DNA of 64,000 bases from Bacteroidota bacterium (GCA_013288325.1 JABDCB010000001.1:1-64000), one strand, 5' to 3'. Counted from the stretch's first letter, positions 1 through 11,170 are shown. Notes: generated by a model not told the origin, from the letters alone. Translations and numbers: made by a program.

Positions 1-268
1 GGGTGGGTGTAGACAAGTACCTCCAGGATTTAAATTTTCTATTCGTTATTTCTTCCTGGAATCTTCCGTTTTCATAAAATGTCAGAATACGTTCTGCCGG
101 TTTTTCAGCATACATGTTATTAATTGAATATCCAAGGTTAGACATGGTGTCAATCCGCCCCCAGCTTCCCACCAGCATTTTCTTAACGTTGTCCCTGTTT
201 TGTGCGATGCACGAAAGCATAGGCCAAGCCATCATGAAAAGAAGGAAGAAAATGAATTTACGCAACAT
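1..268 (-). CDS. Secreted protein of unknown function, truncated by the window start (N-terminus MLRKFIFFLLFMMAWPMLSCIAQNRDNVKKMLVGSWGRID)
   Basis: Open minus frame from ATG (cat at 266-268) to the window edge with a signal-peptide-like N-terminus; not in the ORF track because it is truncated. Confidence 0.6.
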   Translation of the reverse strand, partial: MLRKFIFFLLFMMAWPMLSCIAQNRDNVKKMLVGSWGRIDTMSNLGYSINNMYAEKPAERILTFYENGRFQEEITNRKFKSWRYLSTPT

Positions 269-308
269 GGAAAAAACGTGAAACGAAGTTTTGACGGAAA
301 GAAAGCCT

Positions 309-1544
309 TCAGACTTTAGGCGGCTCATCGATAAGAATTTCTTTGGCCATTTTCATGGGTACACTGATATATTTTTTCTCCATGTAAGCAATTACTTTTT
401 CAAGAACATCCTTAGAGCCTTGATCAAGGCCAGCAATTTCTTTGGCAAAAACGGAATTAATAGCAGTGTCTCGAATTTCCTTCACCTTTTTAGGTACTTC
501 GCTCATGGCCAGTTCAACTTTTCTTTCCCGGAGGATCGTATTGAACTGATCTATATTACGGGCAACAATTTCAATACAGGCATCCAATTCTTTCTCTCTT
601 TCTTGCAGATTTTCTCTGGCTACTTCCTGCAGATTGTTTACTGCAATAAGGTTTATATCATAGTTGTCCAGTATTTCAGGATCCAAATCATTAGGAACGG
701 CCAGATCGATTACAATTTTGCGATTTTTGTCGCCGTTAACGAGGTTTTCATAAATACCCTTGGTAATAACGGGTTCAGCAGCACCCGTACAGGTCAAAAT
801 AACATCAAACCCTTTGTTATAATTTTCAAGCTCGGCCAAAGGATAGGCAGCGGCATTTAATTCTGAAGCCAGGGCCTGTGCATTAACCAGGGTGCGATTA
901 AATACAGTAAAATTGGTAAAACCGTGTTTTCGCAAATATTTTGCCATGCTATTATTGGTCACACCGGCACCAATGATCAGAATCCGGGCATCCAGTTTTA
1001 CGTTTAAGTCCCTCAAACGACGATAGGCGAGGGAAACGATAGAAACAGGTTTGTCAGCGATCTGGGTTTCTGTATAAACTTCTTTGGCGGTTTCAATAGC
1101 TTTTTTCACAATCAAACGCAAAAGGTCTCCTGTTAGACCGGCTTTTGAACAGCGTTCATAGGCATTACGCACTTGAGTAATGATCTCCCTTTCTCCTACT
1201 ACCAATGAATCAAGGGAGGAAGCCACGTGAAGAATGTGGCGAAGAGCAGCATCTCCTTCAAAAACAGAAGCATAGGAGGTAGCCCAGGCTACTTCAGTAG
1301 TACTCCAATCAGGCCGGAACGCAGTAAAAAATCGTGTAAGCCAAGCTTCATTTATTTCATCTTTACAAGCAAACAAAAACTCCACCCTGTTACAAGTGCT
1401 TAAATACATAAGCTCGTCAACCCCGGGAATGCTACGTAAAGAATGCAGGTGAGATTCTGCAACACTTTCGTCCAAATGAAAACGCCCGATTTCCTTCAGG
1501 TTGATATTCTTATGGGTAAAAGCGATTATTTTGATCCGATTCAC
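309..1544 (-). CDS. hemA: Glutamyl-tRNA reductase
   Basis: STCNRVEFLF active-site motif, SLVVGEREIITQVRNAYE, GAGVTNNSMAKYL Rossmann motif. Confidence 0.95.
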   Translation of the reverse strand: MNRIKIIAFTHKNINLKEIGRFHLDESVAESHLHSLRSIPGVDELMYLSTCNRVEFLFACKDEINEAWLTRFFTAFRPDWSTTEVAWATSYASVFEGDAALRHILHVASSLDSLVVGEREIITQVRNAYERCSKAGLTGDLLRLIVKKAIETAKEVYTETQIADKPVSIVSLAYRRLRDLNVKLDARILIIGAGVTNNSMAKYLRKHGFTNFTVFNRTLVNAQALASELNAAAYPLAELENYNKGFDVILTCTGAAEPVITKGIYENLVNGDKNRKIVIDLAVPNDLDPEILDNYDINLIAVNNLQEVARENLQEREKELDACIEIVARNIDQFNTILRERKVELAMSEVPKKVKEIRDTAINSVFAKEIAGLDQGSKDVLEKVIAYMEKKYISVPMKMAKEILIDEPPKV

Positions 1545-1588
1545 TTAGCTGGATATTTTCTTGATACAAAAATGCAAATATTGAGACT

Positions 1589-1630
1589 CAAAAGTGTCAC
1601 AGTATTGTCATAACAGCCTGATTTTCGTCA
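1589..1630 (-). promoter_or_regulatory. Crp/Fnr-like operator TGATTTTCGTCA (1619-1630), 22 nt, then -7-like CACTTTTG (minus) upstream of hemA
   Basis: Matches TGAYnnnnRTCA; near-constant distance to the -7. Confidence 0.55.
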
Positions 1631-1801
1631 TAGTTAGATAGGATAGAACCCGGTTAAATGGCAAAAATGGGACTAATCTGCAAAATACCGTCTTTTGTCG
1701 AAACACTTGTATTGTATTGGAAGTGACCATAGGGTGAATTTTGATCATTTTGATTCTTGCCCTGCAAATGTTAATTTTGTGTTTCTATCCCAATATATTT
1801 A

Positions 1802-4800
1802 TTGCGTCGCAAACAGAACAATATGTCCGAGAATATAGATTCTGCAGAAATATATAGGATTGACCAGCTGAACAAAGAAGCCTGGAATTTAAACCGGAAC
1901 AATCCATCTAAGGCAATCCTTCTTGGTGAAGAAGCACAACGGTGCTCGGAGGCTATCTCGTATAAAAAAGGTCTTGCCTACGCTCTAAAAACATTAGGCG
2001 CAAGTTATGTCTGGGTTTCGAAAAACGAAGAAGCCCTCACTGCTTCTATCGGAGCTCTTAGTTTGTTTAAGGATTTAGATGATAAGCTCAATGAATCCCA
2101 GGTGTATTATAATATGGGCACTAATTTTTCGTACCTGGCCGATTATGATAATGCCCAGAAGTATTACCAATTATGTTATAATGTAAATGAAAGACTGAAT
2201 AATAATATTGGTATTGCTGACGGGTTGAACGGATTGGGAACAGTGTACTATTCTATCGGGGAAAACTATAAGGCTCTGGAGGTGTTGGAAAGGAGCAGGC
2301 GAATTTGCGAGAAGGAAAATGAAAAACAAGTATTGGTTAAAGTGTTGGATGGGTTAGGAGAGACATACTATAATCTGGAACAGTTTCCACAAGCTCTGGA
2401 AAATTATTTTCTGTGTTTGGATTTGATTAGAGAAACCTCATGGTCACCGTTGACGGAGGCCTTTGCATTGGAAGGGATTGGGAATACTTATATCAGGATG
2501 GGCTCAGGTGAAAAGGCTTTGGAATATTATAATCGTAGCCTTAAAATAAGAGAAGGCTTAGGTTTTAAAGGTGGAGTGGCAAGAACGTTAACAAGCATCG
2601 GAAAACTGTTTTGCATAACAGGTGATACGGCGACTGCTTCCGATTATCTGGAAAGATCTCTTCAGATTTCAAAAGAAATCAATTCGTTTGAAGGAATCTA
2701 TAAATCCAGCGAAGTGCTGGCTGGTATGCTTGAAGAACAAGGACGATATCAGGAAGCGAATGAGCAGTTAAAAATATGCTATCAGGCAAAAGACGAAGTA
2801 AAGAACGAAAATGCAATTCGTCGGATACGCAGTATGGAATTACAGCACAAAATGGAGCAGACGGAAGGCGAGCGCGCTTTGCTGGCCTTAAAGAATAAAG
2901 AACTGGAGTCCTATTTCCAGGACATTACCCTCTTAAGTGAAATTGGTCAGAAAATTATTAGCAGCCTTTCCGTTGAAGTTATTCTGGATACCGTGTATGC
3001 AAATGTGAATACATTGATGGATGCAGCCGGATTTGGGATCGGATTATATCAGGAAAAGAAAAACGAAATTCTATTCCCTGTCTATATAGAAGACGGGGTT
3101 AAGTTGCGTGATACGCACTTTGATGCTTCTGATATGAACCGCCTTGGTTCCTGGTCTTTCCAGAATAAAAAAGAGGTTTTCATCAATGATATTTATAAGG
3201 AAATAACCAATTATGTGGAGAAGAGGTATGAACCTGTGGCCGGCAGAGCTGTGGAGTCGCTCATCTATTTGCCGCTGATGGTCAAGGACAGAAGATTAGG
3301 TGTTATCACTGTTCAAAGTTTCAATAAGAATGCCTATACTAAATATCACCTTGATATTCTTCGTAACCTGGCAGCATATGCTGCGATTGCATTGGAAAAT
3401 GCAAAAATTTACGAGGGGATGGAAGAAACTGTTGAAGAGCGGACCAGGGAAGTTGTGAGTCAAAAGGAAGAAATTGAAAGGAGTTATGAAAACACCCGTT
3501 TGTTAAGCGAAATAGGCCAGCAGTTGACTTCCACTCTTAATTTTGAACGCCTTTTCAATAAACTGCACGAGAATGTAAACAGATTGATGGATGCTGCCAT
3601 TTTTGGCGTACGCATTTATCATGTGGATCGGCAAGAGGTAGAGTACAAATTTGAAATTGAAAATGGAAAGCAATTTCCAGCCGAAATAGTTAGTATGGCT
3701 GATCAGGATAATTACTCTGTTTGGTGTATTAATAATAGAAAGGAAATTTTTATTAATGATAACCTACGGGAATACAAGAAATATACGCAGCAAATACGAG
3801 TTGTGTCGGGAGACATGCCTCATTCTCTTATTTTTTATCCCCTCATGATTGGCGAGCGCGTACTTGGAGTGATTACGGTACAAAGTTTTCGTAAGCATGC
3901 CTATACTCCCTATCATCTGGACATTTTAAAAACATTGGCATCCTATACGGCCATTGCACTTGAAAATGCCAGTTTGTATGAAAATCTGGAAGAGAAGATT
4001 CGGGCACGTACTACGGAGGTGCTAAAGCAAAAGGAGATTATCGAGGAAAAAAACAAGAACATTACTGATAGTATTAAATACGCTAAAAAAATTCAGCAGG
4101 CCCTTTTACCAAATGAAGCTGAAATGCTACGTGCTTTACCGGAAAGCTTTATTTATTATAAACCTAAAGATATTGTAAGCGGGGACTTTTATTGGTACAC
4201 GCAGTTCGATGATTTTGCCATCTTTGCCGCCGCAGACTGTACCGGCCATGGCGTGCCAGGGGCATTCATGTCGGCAATCTGCAATGACTTAATGAATCAG
4301 GTGATACGTGACGAGCATGTAAGTGATCCTGCTATGGCATTACAACAATTAGACATTAAGTTGGGAATGCTACTGAAGAAAAGTGCAGATCAGGGTGCAA
4401 ACGATGGGATGGATATTGCGCTTTGCTCGTTAAACATGAAAACGCATGAACTCAAGTATGCTGGTGCACATCGGCCATTACTTATTCAGAGGGGGGAGGA
4501 GATTCTGGAGTTTAAGCCGGATAAAATTTCTATCGGGGGATATAACGTAGACGAGAAAGTATTTCATAATCATCAGATCAGGCTGAAAAATGGTGACATC
4601 CTTTATCTTTTCACGGATGGTTATACGGATCAGTTTGGTGGCCCGAAAGGAAAGAAATTCAAATACAAACAACTGAAGGACTTGTTTCTTCAAATAAAGG
4701 GCAAACCTATGGGTGAGCAAAGAGAGGAAATTGCCGCAACCATTAAAAACTGGAGACAAATGCAGGAGCAGGTTGACGATATACTTGTTATGGGAGTGAG

Positions 4801-4807
4801 AATTTGA
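1802..4807 (+). CDS. TPR repeats, two GAF domains and C-terminal PP2C/SpoIIE-type phosphatase
   Basis: N-terminal TPRs; two GAF-like blocks (IYLPLMVKDRRLGVITVQSF / IFYPLMIGERVLGVITVQSF); SpoIIE motifs KPKDIVSGDFYW, ADCTGHGVPGAFMS, YLFTDGYTDQFGG. Confidence 0.9.
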   Translation: MRRKQNNMSENIDSAEIYRIDQLNKEAWNLNRNNPSKAILLGEEAQRCSEAISYKKGLAYALKTLGASYVWVSKNEEALTASIGALSLFKDLDDKLNESQVYYNMGTNFSYLADYDNAQKYYQLCYNVNERLNNNIGIADGLNGLGTVYYSIGENYKALEVLERSRRICEKENEKQVLVKVLDGLGETYYNLEQFPQALENYFLCLDLIRETSWSPLTEAFALEGIGNTYIRMGSGEKALEYYNRSLKIREGLGFKGGVARTLTSIGKLFCITGDTATASDYLERSLQISKEINSFEGIYKSSEVLAGMLEEQGRYQEANEQLKICYQAKDEVKNENAIRRIRSMELQHKMEQTEGERALLALKNKELESYFQDITLLSEIGQKIISSLSVEVILDTVYANVNTLMDAAGFGIGLYQEKKNEILFPVYIEDGVKLRDTHFDASDMNRLGSWSFQNKKEVFINDIYKEITNYVEKRYEPVAGRAVESLIYLPLMVKDRRLGVITVQSFNKNAYTKYHLDILRNLAAYAAIALENAKIYEGMEETVEERTREVVSQKEEIERSYENTRLLSEIGQQLTSTLNFERLFNKLHENVNRLMDAAIFGVRIYHVDRQEVEYKFEIENGKQFPAEIVSMADQDNYSVWCINNRKEIFINDNLREYKKYTQQIRVVSGDMPHSLIFYPLMIGERVLGVITVQSFRKHAYTPYHLDILKTLASYTAIALENASLYENLEEKIRARTTEVLKQKEIIEEKNKNITDSIKYAKKIQQALLPNEAEMLRALPESFIYYKPKDIVSGDFYWYTQFDDFAIFAAADCTGHGVPGAFMSAICNDLMNQVIRDEHVSDPAMALQQLDIKLGMLLKKSADQGANDGMDIALCSLNMKTHELKYAGAHRPLLIQRGEEILEFKPDKISIGGYNVDEKVFHNHQIRLKNGDILYLFTDGYTDQFGGPKGKKFKYKQLKDLFLQIKGKPMGEQREEIAATIKNWRQMQEQVDDILVMGVRI

Positions 4808-4809
4808 AT

Positions 4810-5988
4810 TCAGGATTCTCTTTCCAAAACATGGGTAATAGTAGTGGAAGCGGTACCCCCGATACTTTGTATAAGACCAATACGGGCATCGCGTTTAATT
4901 TGGTTCGCACCGGCCCGGTCAGTTAACTGAAGATAAGCTTCTACTGCCTGATAAACACCGGAAGCGCCAATGGCATGGCCTCGTGCTTTTAAGCCACCGA
5001 ATGTGGAAATAGGAACTCTGCCATCCGCCAGTATTTGTCCTTCGGCAGCAAGTTTCCAACCCTCACCCGGCTTAGCAAATCCCATTCCTTCAAGCGAAAG
5101 AGTTGAAATAATTGAATAGGCATCGTGCAGTTCAAAAAAATCAACGTCTTCCTTTTTTATACCAGCCATTTTGTAGGCTTTATTTCCTGAGCGGCTGATA
5201 CCTTCTGCAAGTAATGGATTACTGCGGTCATTAATGCCGACAAATTCAGTAGATCCAGCAGACCCTGTTATTTTTACATTTGGCAGCTGTCTGGATGTAG
5301 ACTGTCTTGGATATTTTGAAAGAACCAAAGCCGCCGCTCCATCACAAACCGGAGAGGCATCATAAATTCTTACCGGGTCGGCAATGAAACGGGAATTTAA
5401 ATATTCATCCAGGGTAATTTCTTTATGAAAAAGAGCCTTCGGATTATGGTTGGCATTTTTATGGGCATTTACACCAAACATGCCAAAGGAATCAGCGGAA
5501 ATTTTATATTTTTCTATATACATTTTCATTAATCGGGCATTGAGCGTAACAAAGGTTTCCCCCTTGCTGCCTTCCGTCTCCCAATCCGATGCTGTAGCTA
5601 TAGAGCGAGTGATGAAATCCTTGTCGATATGAGACATTTTTTCCAGTCCGCAAACAACCACGGTTTCACAAAATCCGCTCATTATAGCCATCACCCCAGC
5701 CCGAACTGCAGCCCCTCCCGATCCACATGCGGCTTCAAGAGTTACTGATTCCGTTCCTTTTAATCCGGCACTAGCGGCTACCAATGGACCTAATTGTTGT
5801 TGATTCGAAATCACACCGCTTAACATATTGCCAAGGTAAATAGCATCAACATGTTCAATACCTCCATCTTCCATTGCCAGTCGTACCGCTTCAGCGCCCA
5901 TTTCCCGGATACTTAAAGCGGAATTTTTTTCCACTTTCAGTTGGCCGATACCGGTGATGTAAACTCCTGGTTTGTTTTTAGATTTCAT
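4810..5988 (-). CDS. Thiolase family protein (acetyl-CoA acetyltransferase-like)
   Basis: EAACGSGGAAVRAGVMAI, ELHDAYSIISTLSLE, GGLKARGHAIGASGVYQ motifs. Confidence 0.9.
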   Translation of the reverse strand: MKSKNKPGVYITGIGQLKVEKNSALSIREMGAEAVRLAMEDGGIEHVDAIYLGNMLSGVISNQQQLGPLVAASAGLKGTESVTLEAACGSGGAAVRAGVMAIMSGFCETVVVCGLEKMSHIDKDFITRSIATASDWETEGSKGETFVTLNARLMKMYIEKYKISADSFGMFGVNAHKNANHNPKALFHKEITLDEYLNSRFIADPVRIYDASPVCDGAAALVLSKYPRQSTSRQLPNVKITGSAGSTEFVGINDRSNPLLAEGISRSGNKAYKMAGIKKEDVDFFELHDAYSIISTLSLEGMGFAKPGEGWKLAAEGQILADGRVPISTFGGLKARGHAIGASGVYQAVEAYLQLTDRAGANQIKRDARIGLIQSIGGTASTTITHVLERES

Positions 5989-6250
5989 GATGCATTCATT
6001 GTTATTCTACTTAGCAAAACTATTTTAATTATACCGGAAGCGTATTAAGGGATAATCACCAAATCATGAAAAACAACAGTTTGTTTAGCAATTCATTATC
6101 ACAGTGAGGTCAAAACTATTCGTGTTAAGGCGTTTTACCTATGTTTTCTTTCAATAAGGAATATGATCTCTATCCTTGTGATGATCGCATACTTTCATTT
6201 TTCAATAGCCCCTGAAATATCAAATAAAATCCCACCTTTGTCAGGCAGGT

Positions 6251-7642
6251 ATGGGTCAATCAGAAAAACACACACTTACGAATGGAAAGCCTCTTATAAG
6301 AGGACTCGGGCTCAAAGAAGCGACCGCGATCAACATAATTGATATGGTTGGTATGGGTCCGTTTATTATCATTCCTTTTGTTATAAACCGGATGCATGGC
6401 CCCCAATGCATATTAGCCTGGTTACTTGGAGCATTTCTGGCATTTATGGATGGGTCGGTTTGGGCAGAGCTGGGGGCTTCCTATCCGGCAGCCGGCGGCT
6501 CCTATGTATTTCTCCAAAAAATTTATGGAGAAAAAAAGTGGGGATCTCTTTTTGCTTTCCTTTTTATATGGCAAACCAGTATACAAGCTCCTCTTGTAAT
6601 AGCTTCCGGCGCAATCGGTTTTGCACATTATTTTAATTATCTGGTCCCCCTGAGTGCAGTCGGCCAAAGAGCTGTGTCAGGAGGGTTAATCCTGCTTCTG
6701 GCTTTTCTGTTATACCGTAAAATAAGTGACATAGGAAAAATTTCATTGATTATGGGACTGCTGGTTGGCCTTACGCTCCTTTGGGTTATCGTTGCAGGGT
6801 TTACACATTTTCATGCTTCCTATATTCTGGATGTTCCTTCTGATTCATTTAAGCTAAGTCCGATTTTTTTTACAGGACTAGGCCTTGCATCCACAAAAAC
6901 TATTTATTCTTTTCTTGGCTATTACAATGTCTGTCACCTCGGTGCTGAAATAAAAGATCCAGAGAAAAATATTCCCCGAAGTATTTTTATTTCGATTAGC
7001 GTCATTACGATTATTTATCTCCTGATGCAGGTAAGTGTACTTGGAGCAATGCCTTGGCAGGAATCCGAGACATCTACCTACTTTATCAGCACGTTGTTTG
7101 AAAGATTATATGGGGTTATAGCTGCCAATATTGTTACCATACTCATCCTGTTCGTGGGAATTGCGAGTCTGTTTTCTGCAACACTTGGCTACTCACGTAT
7201 TCCTTATGCGGCGGCAATTCAGGGTAATTTTTTCAAATTATTCGCCAGAATACACCCTTCCAGGCAATTTCCACATATTTCGTTGCTGTTCCTTTGTGGA
7301 GTAGCTTTTTTGTTCAGCCTCTTTTCTGATTTATCAACGATTATTACCGTTATCGTTATTATGAGGATTCCGGTACAATTTGTAGGTCAGGCAGCAGGGT
7401 TAATAGCATTGCGTTATCGAAACAAAAAGAGCCCCAGGCCATATCGTATGTTATTATTTCCGATACCGGCTGTAATTAGTATCTTCATCTGGCTCTTTGT
7501 GATGTTCAGTATGGAATGGAAAGTATTTGCTATGGCATTTGGTGTGGTTGCCATAGGATTGATGTTATTCCTGGTCAGAGCAAAGAATAACCGGACATTT
7601 CCCTTTGTGGGAAAAGGGCAATCGGTTGTAAATCAATCATAA
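6251..7642 (+). CDS. APC-family amino acid permease
   Basis: About 12 hydrophobic segments; GxGxxxGPFIIIPF N-terminal helix and SFLGYYNVCHLGAEIKDPEKNIPRSI motif. Confidence 0.9.
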   Translation: MGQSEKHTLTNGKPLIRGLGLKEATAINIIDMVGMGPFIIIPFVINRMHGPQCILAWLLGAFLAFMDGSVWAELGASYPAAGGSYVFLQKIYGEKKWGSLFAFLFIWQTSIQAPLVIASGAIGFAHYFNYLVPLSAVGQRAVSGGLILLLAFLLYRKISDIGKISLIMGLLVGLTLLWVIVAGFTHFHASYILDVPSDSFKLSPIFFTGLGLASTKTIYSFLGYYNVCHLGAEIKDPEKNIPRSIFISISVITIIYLLMQVSVLGAMPWQESETSTYFISTLFERLYGVIAANIVTILILFVGIASLFSATLGYSRIPYAAAIQGNFFKLFARIHPSRQFPHISLLFLCGVAFLFSLFSDLSTIITVIVIMRIPVQFVGQAAGLIALRYRNKKSPRPYRMLLFPIPAVISIFIWLFVMFSMEWKVFAMAFGVVAIGLMLFLVRAKNNRTFPFVGKGQSVVNQS

Positions 7643-7727
7643 AAAAGTACAGAATAACAAACAATTTGGTTGGTTTTACGTACAAGAGAACCAGCATTCT
7701 GCAAACCTCAACGAAAACATACGTTTT

Positions 7728-10697
7728 ATGAAACATACCTACCGTGTATTATCAATTTTTGCTATTTTTCTTTCAATACATTCTTACTCACAGGAATTCT
7801 GGGGTATGACCTCCAGCGGAGGAGCTTATGGGCTTGGTACCCTATTTAAAGCAGATACAGGATGTACCAATACTCAAGTCAAATATTCCTTTGTATCCAA
7901 TATCCCGGGATCAACACCTGATGGTGACTTAGTACAAGCCAGTAATGGTAAATTTTATGGTATGACCTCCAGTGGAGGTTCCAATTCTACCGGAATATTA
8001 TTTGAATATGACCCAACGAGTGGAGTCTACACGAAAAAATTTGAGTTCAATGGGGCCAATGGAGCAAATCCCAACGGTTCACTAGTTCAAGGAGCGAATG
8101 GGAAATTGTATGGTATGACTCCTTTGGGGGGGGCAAATAACATGGGTGTTCTTTTTTCTTATGACCCTGTAACATCACTCTACAATAGACTGATTAATTT
8201 TTCGGGTTCTGCTAATGGAGCTAATCCAATGGGGTCTTTGATACAAGCATCAACAGGAAAGTTGTATGGGATGACTTCGGCCGGAGGGGCTAATGGATTG
8301 GGAATACTTTTTTCATATGACCCGGCAACAGGAATCTTCATCGATAAAATTGATTTTGCGGGAGTAGCAAATGGGTCGGTACCCAATGGCTCATTAGTAC
8401 AAGCATTTAACGGCAAATTGTATGGATTAACTTCGACGGGTGGAATAAAAAATGACGGAGTACTTTTCTCTTACGATACGACTGCGGGCACATTGACCAA
8501 AATGATAGATTTTGACAGTATACCCAAAGGTTGCAACCCCAATGGAGCATTGGTAGAAATCAGTCATGGTAAACTTTTTGGAACCACGCTGAATGGTGGG
8601 GCACTAGGAAACGGAATTGTTTTCTCGTATGTTATAAGTACTGGAATTTTTACGGATGTAACAGATCTGAATGCTAGTACCCAAGGTGGAAATCCTTCCG
8701 GATCACTTGTACTTGCGCCGAATGGTAAGTTTTATGGTTTAACATCGGCAGGTGGAGCTAATGGATTTGGTACACTTTTCCAACTGGATACTACATCGCT
8801 CACCCTTGTAGACAAAGTGGATCTGGCCGGAATATCCAATGGCCAATATCCCAAGGGATCTCTTATCTATGCTTTGGATGGAAAATTGTACGGAATGGCA
8901 AGCAGTGGAGGGCTCAATAACAGCGGCGTTCTCTTTCAGTTCGATCCCGGTTCAGGAACATATACCGATAAAGTTGATCTGGAAACGGCAACAAATGGAG
9001 CTGTTCCAACAGGGAGTGTTATAATGGCAAGCAATGGGAAGCTGTATGGTATGACAACCAGTGGAGGAACCGGAGGAACGGGAGTTCTGTTTGAGTATGA
9101 TACCGCATTGGCAACCTGTACAGCTAAAGTACAATTCACCGGAATGAATGGAGTTAGCCCTAATGGATCTTTAATCCAGGCCAGTAATGGTAAAATATAT
9201 GGATTGACAACCGCCGGCGGAATTTCCAGTCTTGGTGTTTTATTTGAATACGACCCTTCAACAAATATCTGTGTAAAGAAATTTGATTTTGATGGAGCCG
9301 CCAATGGAGCCGCTCCTTTTGGCTCACTTGTGCAGGCGAATAATGGATTGCTTTATGGAATGTGTTCTGCTGGAGGAGCAAATAGTGCTGGCGTTATTTT
9401 CTCATATGATCCTACATCGGGAACACTGACTAAGACAATTGATTTTGATCCGGCTCTCAACGGATCCACTCCATATGGATCGCTTATCCAGACAAATACA
9501 GGAACCTTATATGGGTTAACATCGGCCGGAGGGCTGAATGGCACGGGAATTCTTTTCAGTTATTCAATAGCTTCGGCTACCTGCAATAAAATGATTGACT
9601 TTACCGGTACAACCAATGGGACTAATCCTTATGGATCACTGATAGAATCTCCTTCCGGAAAGTTGTATGGAGCTACATCCGGCGGAGGCTCGAATGGACA
9701 AGGAGTAATTTTTGAGTACGACACAGTTTCGGCTACACTTACGAATATTTTTTCGATGAATCCAATGCCGGATGGCGATTTTCCACAAGGATCTTTGACG
9801 ATAGCAGGCAACAAATTTTATTTAACGGCAGATTATGGTGGGATTAATAATGTAGGAGCTTTGATGCAATATGACCCAACACCCAACACTGCGATTGATA
9901 AAACGGATTTCTCCCGAACCACTACGGGTGCGGATCCTTATGGAGATTTACTCTATCTCTGTAACCCTGTTACCATTACTAGCCAATCTGTTGATACCGC
10001 CAAATGTCCTGGCTCTTCATGCATTCTTTGGGTAAATACAACCGGTAAATATGTTACATATCAATGGTATAAAAACGGAACACTCATAGTTGGGGCCAAC
10101 AATGCCAATTATGTGATTCCTTCCGCCGGCCCATCTGATTCGGCTACTTATTATTGCGCTGTAAGCAACCCTTGTGGAAATTTGAATACAGTAAACACAA
10201 AAATTTCTCTTTATCCTCAACCAGCTATTCCAACCATCAGTTCAGGAGGATCTACTCTTACTTCCAGTGCTGCAACGGGTAATCAATGGTATCTGAACGG
10301 AACCATTATTGGAGGAGCAACAGCTCAGAGCTATACAACAACACAGAATGGAAATTATACCGTTACAGCAACAAATGCTAATGGTTGTTCGGCAACATCA
10401 GCTCCGTTCAATATGACGAATACGGGGATTATGGAAAAGTCTGGAGGGTTGACTGTGGATATGTATCCCAATCCGGCATCTTCTGTTTTGAATCTCACAT
10501 TTCAAACAGATCGCGAACTGCAGATTGATATGACAATAATTGATCTTTTAGGAAATACCATTTTGAGCGAAAAGGTGTACCTGACAAAATCTGCTAACAA
10601 TACTACGCTGGATGTGAGCTCGCTAAGCGCAGGGGTATATGTTCTAAAATTAAATAGTGTGTCAGGCACAACCCTTATAAAATTCTTTAAGCAATAA
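7728..10697 (+). CDS. GloVer-type (TIGR03803-like) tandem-repeat secreted protein with T9SS type A C-terminal domain
   Basis: Many about 55-aa repeats of type GSLVQANNGKLYGMTSAGGANGxGVLFSYDP; C-terminal YPNPASSVLNLTF...GVYVLKLNS...LIKFFKQ. Confidence 0.9.
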   Translation: MKHTYRVLSIFAIFLSIHSYSQEFWGMTSSGGAYGLGTLFKADTGCTNTQVKYSFVSNIPGSTPDGDLVQASNGKFYGMTSSGGSNSTGILFEYDPTSGVYTKKFEFNGANGANPNGSLVQGANGKLYGMTPLGGANNMGVLFSYDPVTSLYNRLINFSGSANGANPMGSLIQASTGKLYGMTSAGGANGLGILFSYDPATGIFIDKIDFAGVANGSVPNGSLVQAFNGKLYGLTSTGGIKNDGVLFSYDTTAGTLTKMIDFDSIPKGCNPNGALVEISHGKLFGTTLNGGALGNGIVFSYVISTGIFTDVTDLNASTQGGNPSGSLVLAPNGKFYGLTSAGGANGFGTLFQLDTTSLTLVDKVDLAGISNGQYPKGSLIYALDGKLYGMASSGGLNNSGVLFQFDPGSGTYTDKVDLETATNGAVPTGSVIMASNGKLYGMTTSGGTGGTGVLFEYDTALATCTAKVQFTGMNGVSPNGSLIQASNGKIYGLTTAGGISSLGVLFEYDPSTNICVKKFDFDGAANGAAPFGSLVQANNGLLYGMCSAGGANSAGVIFSYDPTSGTLTKTIDFDPALNGSTPYGSLIQTNTGTLYGLTSAGGLNGTGILFSYSIASATCNKMIDFTGTTNGTNPYGSLIESPSGKLYGATSGGGSNGQGVIFEYDTVSATLTNIFSMNPMPDGDFPQGSLTIAGNKFYLTADYGGINNVGALMQYDPTPNTAIDKTDFSRTTTGADPYGDLLYLCNPVTITSQSVDTAKCPGSSCILWVNTTGKYVTYQWYKNGTLIVGANNANYVIPSAGPSDSATYYCAVSNPCGNLNTVNTKISLYPQPAIPTISSGGSTLTSSAATGNQWYLNGTIIGGATAQSYTTTQNGNYTVTATNANGCSATSAPFNMTNTGIMEKSGGLTVDMYPNPASSVLNLTFQTDRELQIDMTIIDLLGNTILSEKVYLTKSANNTTLDVSSLSAGVYVLKLNSVSGTTLIKFFKQ

Positions 10698-10699
10698 CA

Positions 10700-11170
10700 T
10701 CAGGAAAGTAATTTCTGACGAAGCATAAAGTCGAGCTGTTCATTGGCTTGAATAAGTTTAGTAGTAAGCTCTTTGTTTGCTTCCCGCAGCGCATATACTT
10801 CATATGCGTTTTCAATCGACATTTTTAACTCCTGTTCATCCCAGGGTTTTGTAATATATCGATATACCTGTCCTTTGTTAATTGCGCTAATTACCGCTTG
10901 TATATCTGCATAGCCGGTAAGCAGAATCCGAATCGGGTCGGGGTATTCTCCAATAATAGACTCAAGAAATTCAACACCGGTAACACCGGGCATACGCTGG
11001 TCGGTAAGGATCACATGAAAGGTTTGTTCTTTCATTAAAGCTTTTCCTTCTTCTGCAGACACAGCTGTGAAAATATTGAAATCTCTTCTGAAAAGAGCTT
11101 TGAATGCAACCAGATTGTTGGATTCATCGTCGACGTAAAGAACATTGATTTTCTTTTCCATGATTAGCAA
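10700..11170 (-). CDS. Receiver-only response regulator
   Basis: REC domain YVDDESNNLVAFK...ILTDQRMPGVTG...ITKPWDEQEL, no output domain. Confidence 0.9.
   Translation of the reverse strand: MLIMEKKINVLYVDDESNNLVAFKALFRRDFNIFTAVSAEEGKALMKEQTFHVILTDQRMPGVTGVEFLESIIGEYPDPIRILLTGYADIQAVISAINKGQVYRYITKPWDEQELKMSIENAYEVYALREANKELTTKLIQANEQLDFMLRQKLLS

Noticed and set aside
291-860. Plus-strand ORF of 189 aa antisense to hemA
   Set aside because: Aromatic-rich shadow ORF opposite a clearly conserved gene
6164-6175. TGATCTCTATCC upstream of the APC permease
   Set aside because: One mismatch in a conserved position and no -7-like octamer at the conserved spacing
7728-10697. Minus-strand shadow ORFs (for example 8936..9304, 9160..9381) within the repeat protein
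   Set aside because: Created by repeat codon composition antisense to a well-supported CDS
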